Source of the DNA: Smittia aterrima
Taxonomy: Eukaryota; Arthropoda; Insecta; Diptera; Chironomidae
DNA length: 64,000 bases
Reading direction: 5' to 3'
NCBI GenBank assembly: GCA_033063855.1
Contig: CP093830.1
Span: 11,966,854 to 12,030,853 of the forward strand
Shown: positions 51,801 through 63,800 of the stretch, one piece after another
Numbering within the stretch: the first letter of the stretch is position 1
How the letters are laid out: each line of letters starts with the position of its first letter
The notes under the pieces: model-generated
Seen by the model: the letters and a program-made list of their open reading frames with translations, nothing else
The model's database searches: none
Told to the model about the DNA's origin: nothing
Position numbers and translations under genes: made by a program

Positions 51801-54800
51801 ACCAACTTGATATACTCCCCAAAAGCCCATTATAAAGTTTTGATGACAATTATAAACTGGTGTCCCTTTGCCTATAGTCAAATCAATGCAACCAACATTC
51901 TTTGCCCCTGATCGTGGATCCCTTAAGGGATTGAACAATGGAACTGGAAAATATTAATTAGATTATAGAAAAATTGAGTAACAGTAATACGAACATGCAC
52001 AGTCGCACAAATCCATTCCTTCAAGTTGTTGGTTTCCGATCCTCAATCCGACGTCCTCACACAATCTACACCCATAGCTGAACCCGAAAAGATAAGTTTG
52101 ATCGAAGTTATCGATTTGTAAAACTCTTTCGTAGAGAACGTTAGAAATTCCTGGGAAATGGAGCCAACATTCGACGTAATTCTTTGAGGCATAGAAACCG
52201 TAATCCATGAACAGCACACAGCCACCGCGAGATTCCGTGAAGTTCCCCATCATATCAGCAACCCAAGCCTCTTGGAAATCTTTAAAATGTTTTTAAAAAA
52301 TTATTCCTAGACAATTTAAAATTAGTTTTTACTTTCAATCCATCCATGAACGATAATCACAAATTTTCCTTTTCGATCGCAATACTCGCCGATATCAGTC
52401 TCGGAGTCCCAGGTGAAAATCTTCTTTGGCCTAAAGGATGTCAAATTTGATTACAAATTTATTTAAGAAAACAAAAGTTTACTCGTTGCTGTTGATTCCA
52501 TAAAAAATTATATTTTCCTTATAGAAAAAGTCTTCTAAACACGCTTCAGAAATTTTAAAAGTAGCCACGGCTACAAAAAGTAAAAAATTCATTATCAACT
52601 CCGCAGAACTTAACTTGTTATCACAAGACTACTGAATGATCTCTACGATATTTTTTGCTTACTTGATCCGAGACATTGCAAAAATAAAAACGTTTTTTCA
52701 ATGTCACACGAGCAAAAGCACTGTTTAAATAAAAGAAGTTTATCGAACACGCCGATATCAATTGCTTTGACATGTATTTCCACTGACAGACTGCTTTTCT
52801 TAATTAATATTTTTTTATTCAAAGAGAGCTCTGATGATGTGTTTTGAAATGAGTTCTGCCACAGAACTTCTGTGGGGTTCACTGAGGTGAATATCACTGA
52901 TCAATGATAAAGATTATTATGATGAAGCTCTACTCCTCGCCACGTTCTATGCTTCAACATATTTTTTCAAGATCGTAACTTCTGTTTTTCTCTTTGTCGA
53001 TTACTTTGCTGTCGCCATTTCCTCCATTACGAGCAAACAGATTCTATCGCGATATCTTAACGCAATTATGGCGAATTTTGCTGTGGATTTAGGTCGGGGG
53101 AGGTCGAAATAATTTAAGCTTCCGATTCGCCGCCTGTTTTAATATTCCATCGACGACGAAAGTGTGTGAGTAATAAATAAAGATTTATAGTCAATAACTG
53201 TCCTATTATTTACATGCTTTTATGCGATGGGAGCTGTGCAAAGCGAGAAATTCGAACGTCACTGAGCGAATCTCGACTGTAAAGACACAAATTTATGATT
53301 TCTCGTTCTCCCACAAACGACAAAGCGAAGCGGCAGTTCGCATCGATATCTAGTCGACCTCTTGAGAAAAAATGAACTTCATAAGCTTTTTTTAAGCAAC
53401 TTCCCTTCACACACACACAGAGACACAGGCCGATCCAAAATCTATAAATTTATGTGACATTAAAATTCTTTCCTTTCTTTTATCCACAGAAATATTTGAC
53501 GTCATGATCGAAGGTCAACAATTTGAATTTTTGGGATTCACATTAAATCCAGTTATAAGGATGGCCATCATGAGAAAAGTAAGAGAGTTGAGCTTGAAAT
53601 TGCTTGTTTTTCTGTTCATCCAATCTTCAAGAAGTTTAATCAATCGATGACTCTCATAAAATGAAAGTTCTGCTGTTCGTCATTTTAGTTTGAAAAATGA
53701 TTCACTGGATACGGTTGTGGTGCTGACCAGAACTTGATTCAGCAGAAAAAAATGAGAATGAATTGTCTTCTACTTTTATTGTTATGCCTCGGGTTAAGAT
53801 AAAAAGTAGAAAAGCTGCTGCTGCTGACGATGTTCTCATGTCTTCGAGGGCTCGCTAGCAGAAGAGGAATCTCCTCATTCTTTATTTTTATTGTTCTCTC
53901 GCTTTCTTCATCTCTCACCATGTGTGTTTGTCTTTGATTTAGGAGCAATTATCTTCAGACGTGGAGTATGTTACAAAAATTGTGAATGAATATAACGACA
54001 TCGTTGGCAAATTGACACTGGCAGAGGTTCGTGCTTGAATCAGATGAATTGGACAGTGGAGGAGTGCTTTGTTTTCTTCACTGTCCACTTGTCGACTCGA
54101 CAATGTCGAGAAATTGTTATAGTAACGAGAAGAAAAGATTTGTGACGAATGAAGCTAAATCACTGCCAATGGGCAACTTCTTCTCGTTATTTCAAATCAA
54201 AATCTGGGTCATTAAGTGAAGCATCTCCATTGCAGATTCATTTCCTGCGCGAGAAACTCTACGAGACGGAATCAACTATTCAAGCTGGTCTCGGTCGTTA
54301 CACATGGCAAACTCTCAACATCCGATTCTTTTGCGAGTCGTGTGAGAAGCTGCTGAGGACGTTGTCAGCAATTGTGGTACAAATTAACATTATGGGACGA
54401 GACATCCGCCACAAAGTCAACAAATTGGAGTCTCACTCGCTGTTTGAGAGCGGAAAGGACTCGACCAAAGGATTGAACGACGAGAAGACGACGCTTCCCG
54501 TCATTTTGAAGAGCTCTAAATTGGGGAAATTGAGCGAGACGCCCGACAATTTGGATAATGTTGAGGCAAAGACGAGAAAGAAAAGCGTTCGTATCGTTGA
54601 CCGTGATGACAACATAAAGCCGTGCGTTGAATATTTTAGAAATGTCGAGCTCGAGCGTAACGAAAAGACAAACAAAATCCAGAAACTTTACGACTCGATT
54701 GGTCCCATCATGATTAAACTCGAGTCACTGATTCTCGGCTCGTTCACGGGCGAATCCGATAAAATGAGCTCATTCTACACGCATTGGGAGAAGGAGCTCT

Positions 54801-57800
54801 TCACGGCTCTGATGAGATTTACGACACGAAATCTTCAAGAGTTCGGCGAGAAGTTGATGAGGAATGAGGTGATGTTTGAAGTTGATGCTGTTTTGGCGGC
54901 ACCTGAAATCATAATGAAACCAACAGCAAACGAGATTTACAACATTATGGTTCACTCGGTTAAAGATTTCCTTGAACGGTGAGTTCACGTTGGCTTTTTA
55001 GCTTTTTCAATTTGTGTTTTGGTAAACATGATAAAGTTGAAAGGAATTCTCATAACGAGGAGACGTTCGTTTTCCGGACTTTATTTTTGAAACTCATTAA
55101 GTTCATTCAAAAGAATTCCTTGGAATCCAGTTTGCAAAGGTAAAGCCAACCTTTTCCATTGAAACGGATGCTGCCATCATTGAAATTCTTGTTTATAATA
55201 ATCGACGCTTTCACAACTTCCCCATCATTCATCTCGACGTTTGTTTCCTTTATTTACCGGTAGATTGAAGAGCTTTAGACGATGGATGTCAGAAACTTGC
55301 CTGCCTTGTCCGCCTACCAAGCTGGATAACAATGAGCCTTACGTATTTAGCTTTTATGAAGACATTGTTCAGGTAAATAAGCTTCTTCTTGTCTCGCTTG
55401 GCTTTTGTTTATTGCATTACGTTCTCTCCGGCTGTCGCTGATACGAAGAGAATATCGATTCGAATCTCTTGAAGCATCGATCACAAAAGTGTTCATGATT
55501 CTTTAATGTCTTCTCGTTATTTCATCTCGGGCCTGCCTTTAATCATAAACAACGCTATCGATTCCGGCTTTGTTCCGAGAGATTGGCCTCGTTTCGTTCC
55601 GGAAGAAGAATTAAATCAAATTAAAATTAAAATTATGTTAAGTTTCGAGCGACGACGAAGGCAAAATTTGTTTTAGACTTGAATCGGAATTTATGCGAGA
55701 GGAATAAGTTTACTTTCTTATGAAGCATTATACATTCAAGATGATGCTTTTGAGAATATCTTTAAGCACATAAAAAGGTCTTGAGAGCTCTTGCCATAAA
55801 GATTATTCCCGTCGACGACTAGCGGAGATGTTGTCTTCCTTCATCTCCATTCCTCGTCGTTTGCAATTTTCCCTGCAATCATCTTTCTAGACAATGCTCC
55901 GCAAATAAATAGAAGCTCTCGTTTTTCTTCCTTTGAGAAAAAAAACCAGAACTGTCTTGATATATTATTCAAGAGAAGTAGTTTTAGTTCTACGATTTCG
56001 GTTCGGCTGCGAAGCGAAACCAAAATGCGAAAATTTCTTTTTCTGTTGAACGAGTTTCCAATGTTGAAACCAAAAAAAAAAGAAAATAACATCCAGATGT
56101 GCTAGTGGAAGAATCAGCTGACCATCTGAGATATTTCGAAGAAAAATAATTAAAGTTGTTTAGAGAACTTTACTTGGTCAGCCTATCGTCGCACTCTAAA
56201 TTGAAATGTAGTCTTCACTTCAACCGAAAATTCTTCTCGAGGGAGCACAGACTGAAGAACAAAATGAGAATCGTTTTTATGACGCGATGCATGAAACGAA
56301 AAAAGAAGCTTTGATCAAATTGAGCTTAAGTTCTATAGTGAAGCGAGGAAGTCTCAGTAGACGAGAGCGAGTAAAAGGTGTCGTCTTGCGCTAGCTGTAG
56401 TAGCAGCAGAGAAATAACATTCTTATTCACAATACGTGACAGGTTTTCCTTTTTTCCGAAAACAATTATAGATACGTTTTTCTCTCTTGTCTCCTTTGTT
56501 CTACACGAGTCGCTTGATTCCTTGCTCTATCGCTCTGTGCTCCACTCTGAGTCGTATGGAGCACGAAAAAGTTGTATAATGTTTGTAGCAAACATCAACA
56601 ATGACAATAATTCGTGTTTTTAAGGGCGGCAAATAATTTTTGCGCTATGTCAGAGGGCGCGCTTGGCAAGGCGAAAGCGAAGGAGCTTTTGTATAGTTAG
56701 TATAAAAAGAAGGCATTGAAGTGACAGGAGAATAATAATTTCTCTGGGAAATAGTTCTCCTTGAATATTTGCAAAATCTTCTTAATTCATTGTGATGATG
56801 CAAAAGGCGAAAGAATCGGAGACGTTTCTCGTAAATATTTCGAAAAATAGAAAAGTCTTTTTCCAATGTGATTTCGAACTGCTTCCTAGAACTTTTCAGT
56901 TAAACATCGTCGCTTCATATTTTCTCCCTTTCTCTGCTGCCAATTTTTACAACTTAAAAGTCCAAAGCCATCTCGAAGCATGTTTGCAAGGAAATGTTTG
57001 CCATTGTTTGATTGCTGCTGCATAAATTCATTTTCGTTTTCTCCATTTTCAGATTCCGAAAGTGTGCGAACTTGTTATAAACTTGCAGCAAACTATGCAG
57101 AGCTTGGTATCTGGCGTTCGATCATATTTATCACGGTAAGATTGCGGAGCGAGAGAACTCCCGTCGATATATCGATTTTGAGGGCGGCAAAGGCAAACTT
57201 TATAAAGAACTGTCAAGGAAAGAAATGAGCGATAAAATAAACTTTTCCGTTCGTCTTCGTCAGAACTTGAATTTCATTGTCATTGAGCAAACTTTCAATT
57301 CAATGTCGAAATAATTCATTTCCCGGATGAAAAGCGAAGCGCACCACTCAAAGGGAGGAATTTTTCTTTTCAATTTCAACACTCAAACAACTAAAGAGTT
57401 TTAAACAAAATACTGTTGGTTAAGGTTGACTAAGAGACAATTTCCTTAAAGAAATCTTAAGAGACGTCTATCTTATCTAGTCACCCTCAATCAAGCATTT
57501 CTCATATGGAGTTTGATGGAATGTTCTTTTTAAAGAGTTTTCTTTCCAATTTTATCCGCCCCCGTGCATTGAGGTCGCTTTGTCTGTGGAAATTTCATTA
57601 TATTGTAAAACTTTTCCATCATTGTTATCAACCAATTTCATATTCATGGATCATTTTACGTTTTCTTTCGCTTCCTGAAGAAGCTTTTTTTTTAAGTTTC
57701 CCAGGAAAATAAATATTTTGTTTATTCATAAAAGAAAACATTTCTTCCGATTTTCCTTGAAAAATTCATAAGAAAAAAAAGAAAAGTTTGAATTGCTTCG

Positions 57801-60800
57801 AAATTTGATTTTGCTTCTGGGTTATCAAATCTGGAAAGCTTCTCGAATCGATGAAGGATTTGTTTAATCGACGCTAGATTAAAATTGGTTTGTGAATTTC
57901 ATTCAAATCGCGACATTAAATTCTATTGTCGACGAGCTCGCAGAAAGAGGAAGTTTTTGAATTTTCGATAGCGCCCTAGAGTGGTTTGAGTTAGAACGCT
58001 GTGTCGTTCATCGTCAAAGCTTCATCCTGTGGTTGTTAATAACACATCACCACGAGCTCACATAATTCAATCCCTCCCATCAAATTTACGGTTTTCGATT
58101 TTCCATACGACGAGCTTTCGGCCCTCAGGTCATAAATTGATAATACGCTTAACCATTTCCACATTTTTTTTCTCTCTCGCACTCTTTTCGTAGATGGCAC
58201 AAGTACAAGAGTTTATGGATGTACGATAAGAACGTCGTGTGCGATAAGTACCTCAACCGAGGCATTCCATTGGTGCGACTGGACGAGAAATTTATTTTCT
58301 TCACACAAATAATCAACGACTTAGAGAACGTGAAGCCCTACCACGACATTAAATCGATTCGGATTAACTTGCGTCCGCTGATTCATGCAATTATCGAACA
58401 TGCTGTCGATTGGCGTAATACGCTTGGGAGCATGTTGTCAGATCGGAATAGCGTCGAGATGGTGACAATGAACGGCGAGTTTAAGGTAAATCATGTCGTT
58501 CTTGTCTCACCACCCTCGTCGTTAATGGCTTTCACAAGCTTTTCGTCGTAAATTCCTACTAAACTCTCTCGCATGGGATCAACTCTTTGCACAACGAACG
58601 TAATAGCTTTCAGCATTAACCTTTTCTTTAATCTAGAACTTACGTCTCAACCTCGACCGCAATATCAAGCAACTGGCAGATTTCAAAATTGTTATGAGCA
58701 CGATCAATACAATACAATCAACAACTCTCAGCGTGGAATTGAAAATCAAGGAAATGCAAGAGACCTACAATGTCCTCGAGGAGCATCGAATCAAAGTAAA
58801 GTTTGTTCAATCAACAATTCGAAAGCAAAAGTTTCTTTCTCGTCGAATGAAAAATGTCAACGAAAATGTTTCGAATATTTTCTTTCTCAATACAACTTTA
58901 CTTATAATGGAAAACTAATATTTTCCGCTTCATCTCTCACTCAGTTTCCCTATGGCGATATGCTGATGGCATTTCATTTGGAAAAGCGATGGAAGAAGTT
59001 ATTCGGCTCCGCTCTTTATCGCTCAAAGACACTTCACTCTACGAAAGCGAAATTCTCACAGATGACAACCAGCGATATCGAAAAATTTAAACAAGAGGTG
59101 AGTGATGAATTGAAAATTGCGCAACATCATTTTAAACGAGGATTGCTGAAAATCGATGATGATACTTTCATGTTATCTACATTATGCATTTATGCCGGGA
59201 ACGCCCTCCCTCTCCCGCAACAACATTGTTAAAGTCTCAATGAATATTTTATTGAGGAAGCTTTTCAGCAACATTCAAACTTTCGGTGAATTCGAAGAGC
59301 AGGGCTCAATTTATTGAATAACGAACGGAGATAAACAACACATTTCGTAGTGAACTGGGTGCGGCCATTTAATCATTTAAACATAAACTCTTCAGGCAAT
59401 GATACAATGTCGAGTGATAATCATCATTTGCTGTATCTGACACAACACTAATTGAATTTTATTCGCCTTTCTTCTTCATCAATTGATTTGCTGTCGATTC
59501 GCAATTTAGATTAAACTCGTCTATGCTGAGCTTAGATATCAATTTATCGATCAGTTTATTAAACAAATTGTTTATTCTTGTGGATGGAGAAGGAAAATGC
59601 TGCTTTTAAATTTTAATCACGTGAAGTGAGAATTCATTTTCCAGTTGAAAGCTTTAAATCAAAGTCTTAATAGTCTTGTTCACATGAGATTTCCAATTGT
59701 TTCCGTTGGTAAATAATTGCAGTTTTAAACGAACTCGAGCGAACGCTTTTTCGATTTCAAAATTGACAGGAAAATGTAATGAAACTTTATTATCACGATT
59801 TTTCGTTCTCCCGCAACAAAACTGTCCAGTCCATGTGTGGTGATTTGTAAATAGTTTGAAACCGAGAAAGATAAACAACCAAAATGTTTTGCCTATTCGA
59901 ACAGTTTTTCGATATATTTGAAAGGTAAAAAAAAATTAATTAAAACAGCAATTTTGTCTGGTCGCTTCATTCAGATAAAAGAAAAAAGTATAAAGCTTTC
60001 AAAAGCTCTTTTAATCTTAATTTGAGTTTAAAAAAATATCTTGTCTCATCACTTTCTCTCAGTGTCACGGCTATCACATCAATGAAAGCACTGACAGTCT
60101 ATCAGTGCTCATGTCGCTCGGATTTAATTTAAATTAACATTTTACATTTCCCTCGCTATCTGTTTGTTCACTCTTTTCTGCTCGTATCTCATTCCATGCA
60201 ATCACACATTGTGACAGTTCCGTGTATTTCATTGGGAAAACTTGTGTAGCGAGCCTTGCAAATGTAACCATCATTGAGTAAACATTGACCGCTCGAGAGT
60301 TTTCATTCTACTGATTGCGAATATTTTCCATGTTTCCAAGAAATTTGGGACTTTTGTCAAACTTCTACACAAATTTCCTGATAATGAAATTTTAAATTTC
60401 CAGTTGGAGGAGTTTGTTAATAAATTCGAGAGTGAAGGACCTGGCGTTGAAGAAGACATGGATAAAGGACAGAAGCTGATGGAGACTTACAGAATGGAAT
60501 TTGAAAAATTAGAAGCTACTCGCATGGAAATGGGTAAGTGTTTGATGACGAGTCAACTTTCGTTTATCTTCGTGTCGCGAAGCATTTTTTTTTGTTCACC
60601 TTTAATTAAACTCAACGGCCTTCATTACCCTTTCGGTGTTTGTGTCCCTTGAAAGGAAATTTTTCGTTTGATTTCAGCAATTAACCTTTTTGCTAGAATC
60701 TGCTCACTTTTAGTCGTTGAAAGAGTTTGCGTTCACTTACGTTTATCATTTTTCATCAACATCAATTTTGTTTTTTGTTTTGCCCTTTCCCCCCCTTTCG

Positions 60801-63800
60801 ACCTTTCGCCTTTTGATGATGAGATTGAAAGGGGGAAAGGTGTGTTGTCGACCATGAAAAAGAAGATTAAATTAGCAACAATATTTACAGTTAACGCGGA
60901 GAAGCTCTTCGACATTGCCGTCACAGATTACAGTCGTTACCTCGGCGCGAAAGGCGACTTTGAGCGAATGCAAATGGTTTACAAGCTTTATCAAGCACAG
61001 AAGAATACCCGAGAGACTTGGGGAAAGACGTTATGGGTTAATCTAAACACTCAAGCACTCACAGAAGGAATCGAGAACTTCATTAGAGACTTTAGAAAGC
61101 TTCCGAAGCCAATTCGAGAAATGCCAATCGCCGGAGTTCTCGAGAAAATCATGAAGCAATTCAAGAATGTTGTTCCATTGATGGCAAGTCTGAAGCATGA
61201 AGCTTTACGTGAACGACATTGGACAAATTTAATGACGAAAACAGGGAAGACTTTTGACATGTCGCCTGATCGCTTCACTTTAGATAACATGTTCTCAATG
61301 GAGCTCTATAAGTATCAGGAAATAGTCGAGGAGATTGTGTTGAATGCAAACAAAGAGCTTGCGATTGAGCGGGGCGTAAAGGAGATCGAAGAACAATGGA
61401 AAACAATCAAGTTCACAGTCATTAAGCACACAATGGGCACGAACATGGACCGAGGGTAAATATCATGAAAGGAAATTCAATTAAACTTTGCATAATCAAT
61501 CTCCTTTCGGCGTAGGTTCGTCCTTGGGCCGTTGGACGATATTCTCTTAATACTTGAAGAGCATTCAATGAACTTACAGTCGATGAGTGCTTCTCCTTTC
61601 ATCGGGCCATTCATGAACGCTGTTCAGAAGTGGGAGAAATGCTTAACTCGTGTTTCAGAGATAATTGATGAGTGGTTGGCAACGCAGAGGAAATGGACTT
61701 ATCTCGAAGGTATTTTCATCGGAGGCGATATTCGAGATCAACTACCAGATGAAGCGAACAAATTTGATGATATCGACAAGAGCTTTCGAAAGGTAAATCT
61801 CGATTTTTCGTTGATAATAAATGATTATTTGCTTTGTTGTCAGATTATGAGTAGCACAGCAGAGACTCTTCTCGTCATTGACGTTTGTATGGTGCCAGAC
61901 CGTCTCGAGGACATTCAGGGACTTAGTATTGGACTCGACAAGTGTCAGAAGTCATTAAATGATTATCTCGATGCCAAACGAAGAATCTTCCCAAGATTCT
62001 ACTTCATTTCGACAGAAGAACTTCTTTCAATTCTCGGCAGTAGTCGAAAGGATTGCGTCCAGGAACACATGATTAAAATGTTTGATAACATTAAGTCTCT
62101 TGAACTCGCAAAGTCATCGATGGGCGAACATCTTGCGACAGCAATGAACTCAAGCGAAGGTGAAGTCATGCAGTTCAAGAATCATGTGAAGACTGAAGGC
62201 CGCGTTGAAGATTGGATGAACGTTGTGCTCGATGAGATGCGATTTAGTAATCGCTACATTACGAAGAAAGCAATTTTCGATTACGGAAAGAACAAGGAAG
62301 TGTCACGACCTGATTGGATTTTGATGTATCAAGGAATGATTTGCCTCGCAGCGAATCAAGTTTGGTGGACGGCAGAGGTCGAAGAAGTCTTCCGAAAAGT
62401 CGCTCGTGGCAATAAACGAGCGATGAAAGAATATCTCGAAGCACAAAACAAGCAAATCGATGATCTCGTGCGGAAAGTCCGTGAGAATCTGACAGTCAAC
62501 GATCGAATAAAATTCAAAACGATTGCAACTGTCGACGTTCATGCTCGAGACATCATCGAGACGTTCGTTCGTGACAGCGTTTTAGATCCACACGAGTTCG
62601 GCTGGGAGAGTCAATTGAGGTGAGTCACCAAATGCGCAAGAAAAGTCACTTGACGTGTTGTTGAGACGACAGATGATGATGATGCTATTTTCTCAAGTGA
62701 TGTGCAAATGTCATTGCGAAAAGCTTACGAAGTTAAAGCTTCGTCGATTCTTGACCGAATGTCTGACTTGTTTGTATGACAATCTTTTCTTGAAAATAAC
62801 AACATCGAGATGATTTCTCTTCTAACAATCTCAACACACATTTTATACACAATTCAATAAAAAAAATAACATCATCATCGACTTCAATATCGACGAACGA
62901 ACGAACGAGTGAAAAAAAGAATCAACATGAGAAAAATAAATTGAATTTTTGCAGATTTTATTGGATGAAAGATGTTGACGACTTGTATGTGGTTCAATGT
63001 ACAGGTGAGCGACAGTTTCTCAATCACCGAACAATGTTGTCGACTGTAGCATTCATTTAAATGAACTCCAGTCAAATTAAGCTTCCGCTTCTCGCCATGA
63101 ATGGCTAGGTGACCCGATCAAAGGTCTTTTAATTGTGTAATTAGCGATGGAGGGGAAACGGGAAAGTTTGCTGTCGTCTGACACGTCTCCTCATAATTCA
63201 ATTTCCTGTTGAGAACACAAACTTGACATGAAATTAGAAATTGCTTAGAGAAAGTCAGGTAAACATGTTGACAGAAAAAAAATCGTCTTTTTTTTGCTTT
63301 CGACAACATTTCCGCTCGATGATGGGGAAAATTGCATGCGACACATGGAGCGAGCGATTCTTGTTGACAAATATTTAATATCCGCAGGAAAATTCGAATA
63401 TGGATATGAGTACATGGGTTTGAACGGACGACTCGTCATCACACCATTGACCGACCGTATTTACTTGACAATCACGCAAGCACTGATTATGAAACTCGGA
63501 GGAGCCCCAGCTGGCCCGGCAGGAACCGGCAAAACGGAAACGACTAAAGATTTAGCGAAAGCCATGGCTTTGTTGTGCATGGTAACGAATTGTGGAGAAG
63601 GAATGGACAATCGAGCTGTTGCATCAATTTTATCAGGATTATCACAATGCGGTGAGTCGCATTAACTCAATTGCTACTTCAACTTTTTCTTTTACCTCTA
63701 ATTGCTTGTTTCTCAACCACCTAGGCGCCTGGGGTTGCTTTGACGAATTCAATCGAATTGATTTATCAGTATTGAGTGTGATATCGGCACAATTGCAGAC

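Larger units (their letters stand above)
50603..53000. repeat. Tandem duplication unit 2 (relic + lipase-like gene, with insertion)
   Basis: Second copy of the unit, enlarged by an insertion of about 400 bp at 50626-51024. Otherwise it parallels unit 1 in the order relic, gene, promoter. The right edge is approximate: similarity fades near the CTTCTGTTTTTCT stretch. Confidence 0.75.
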
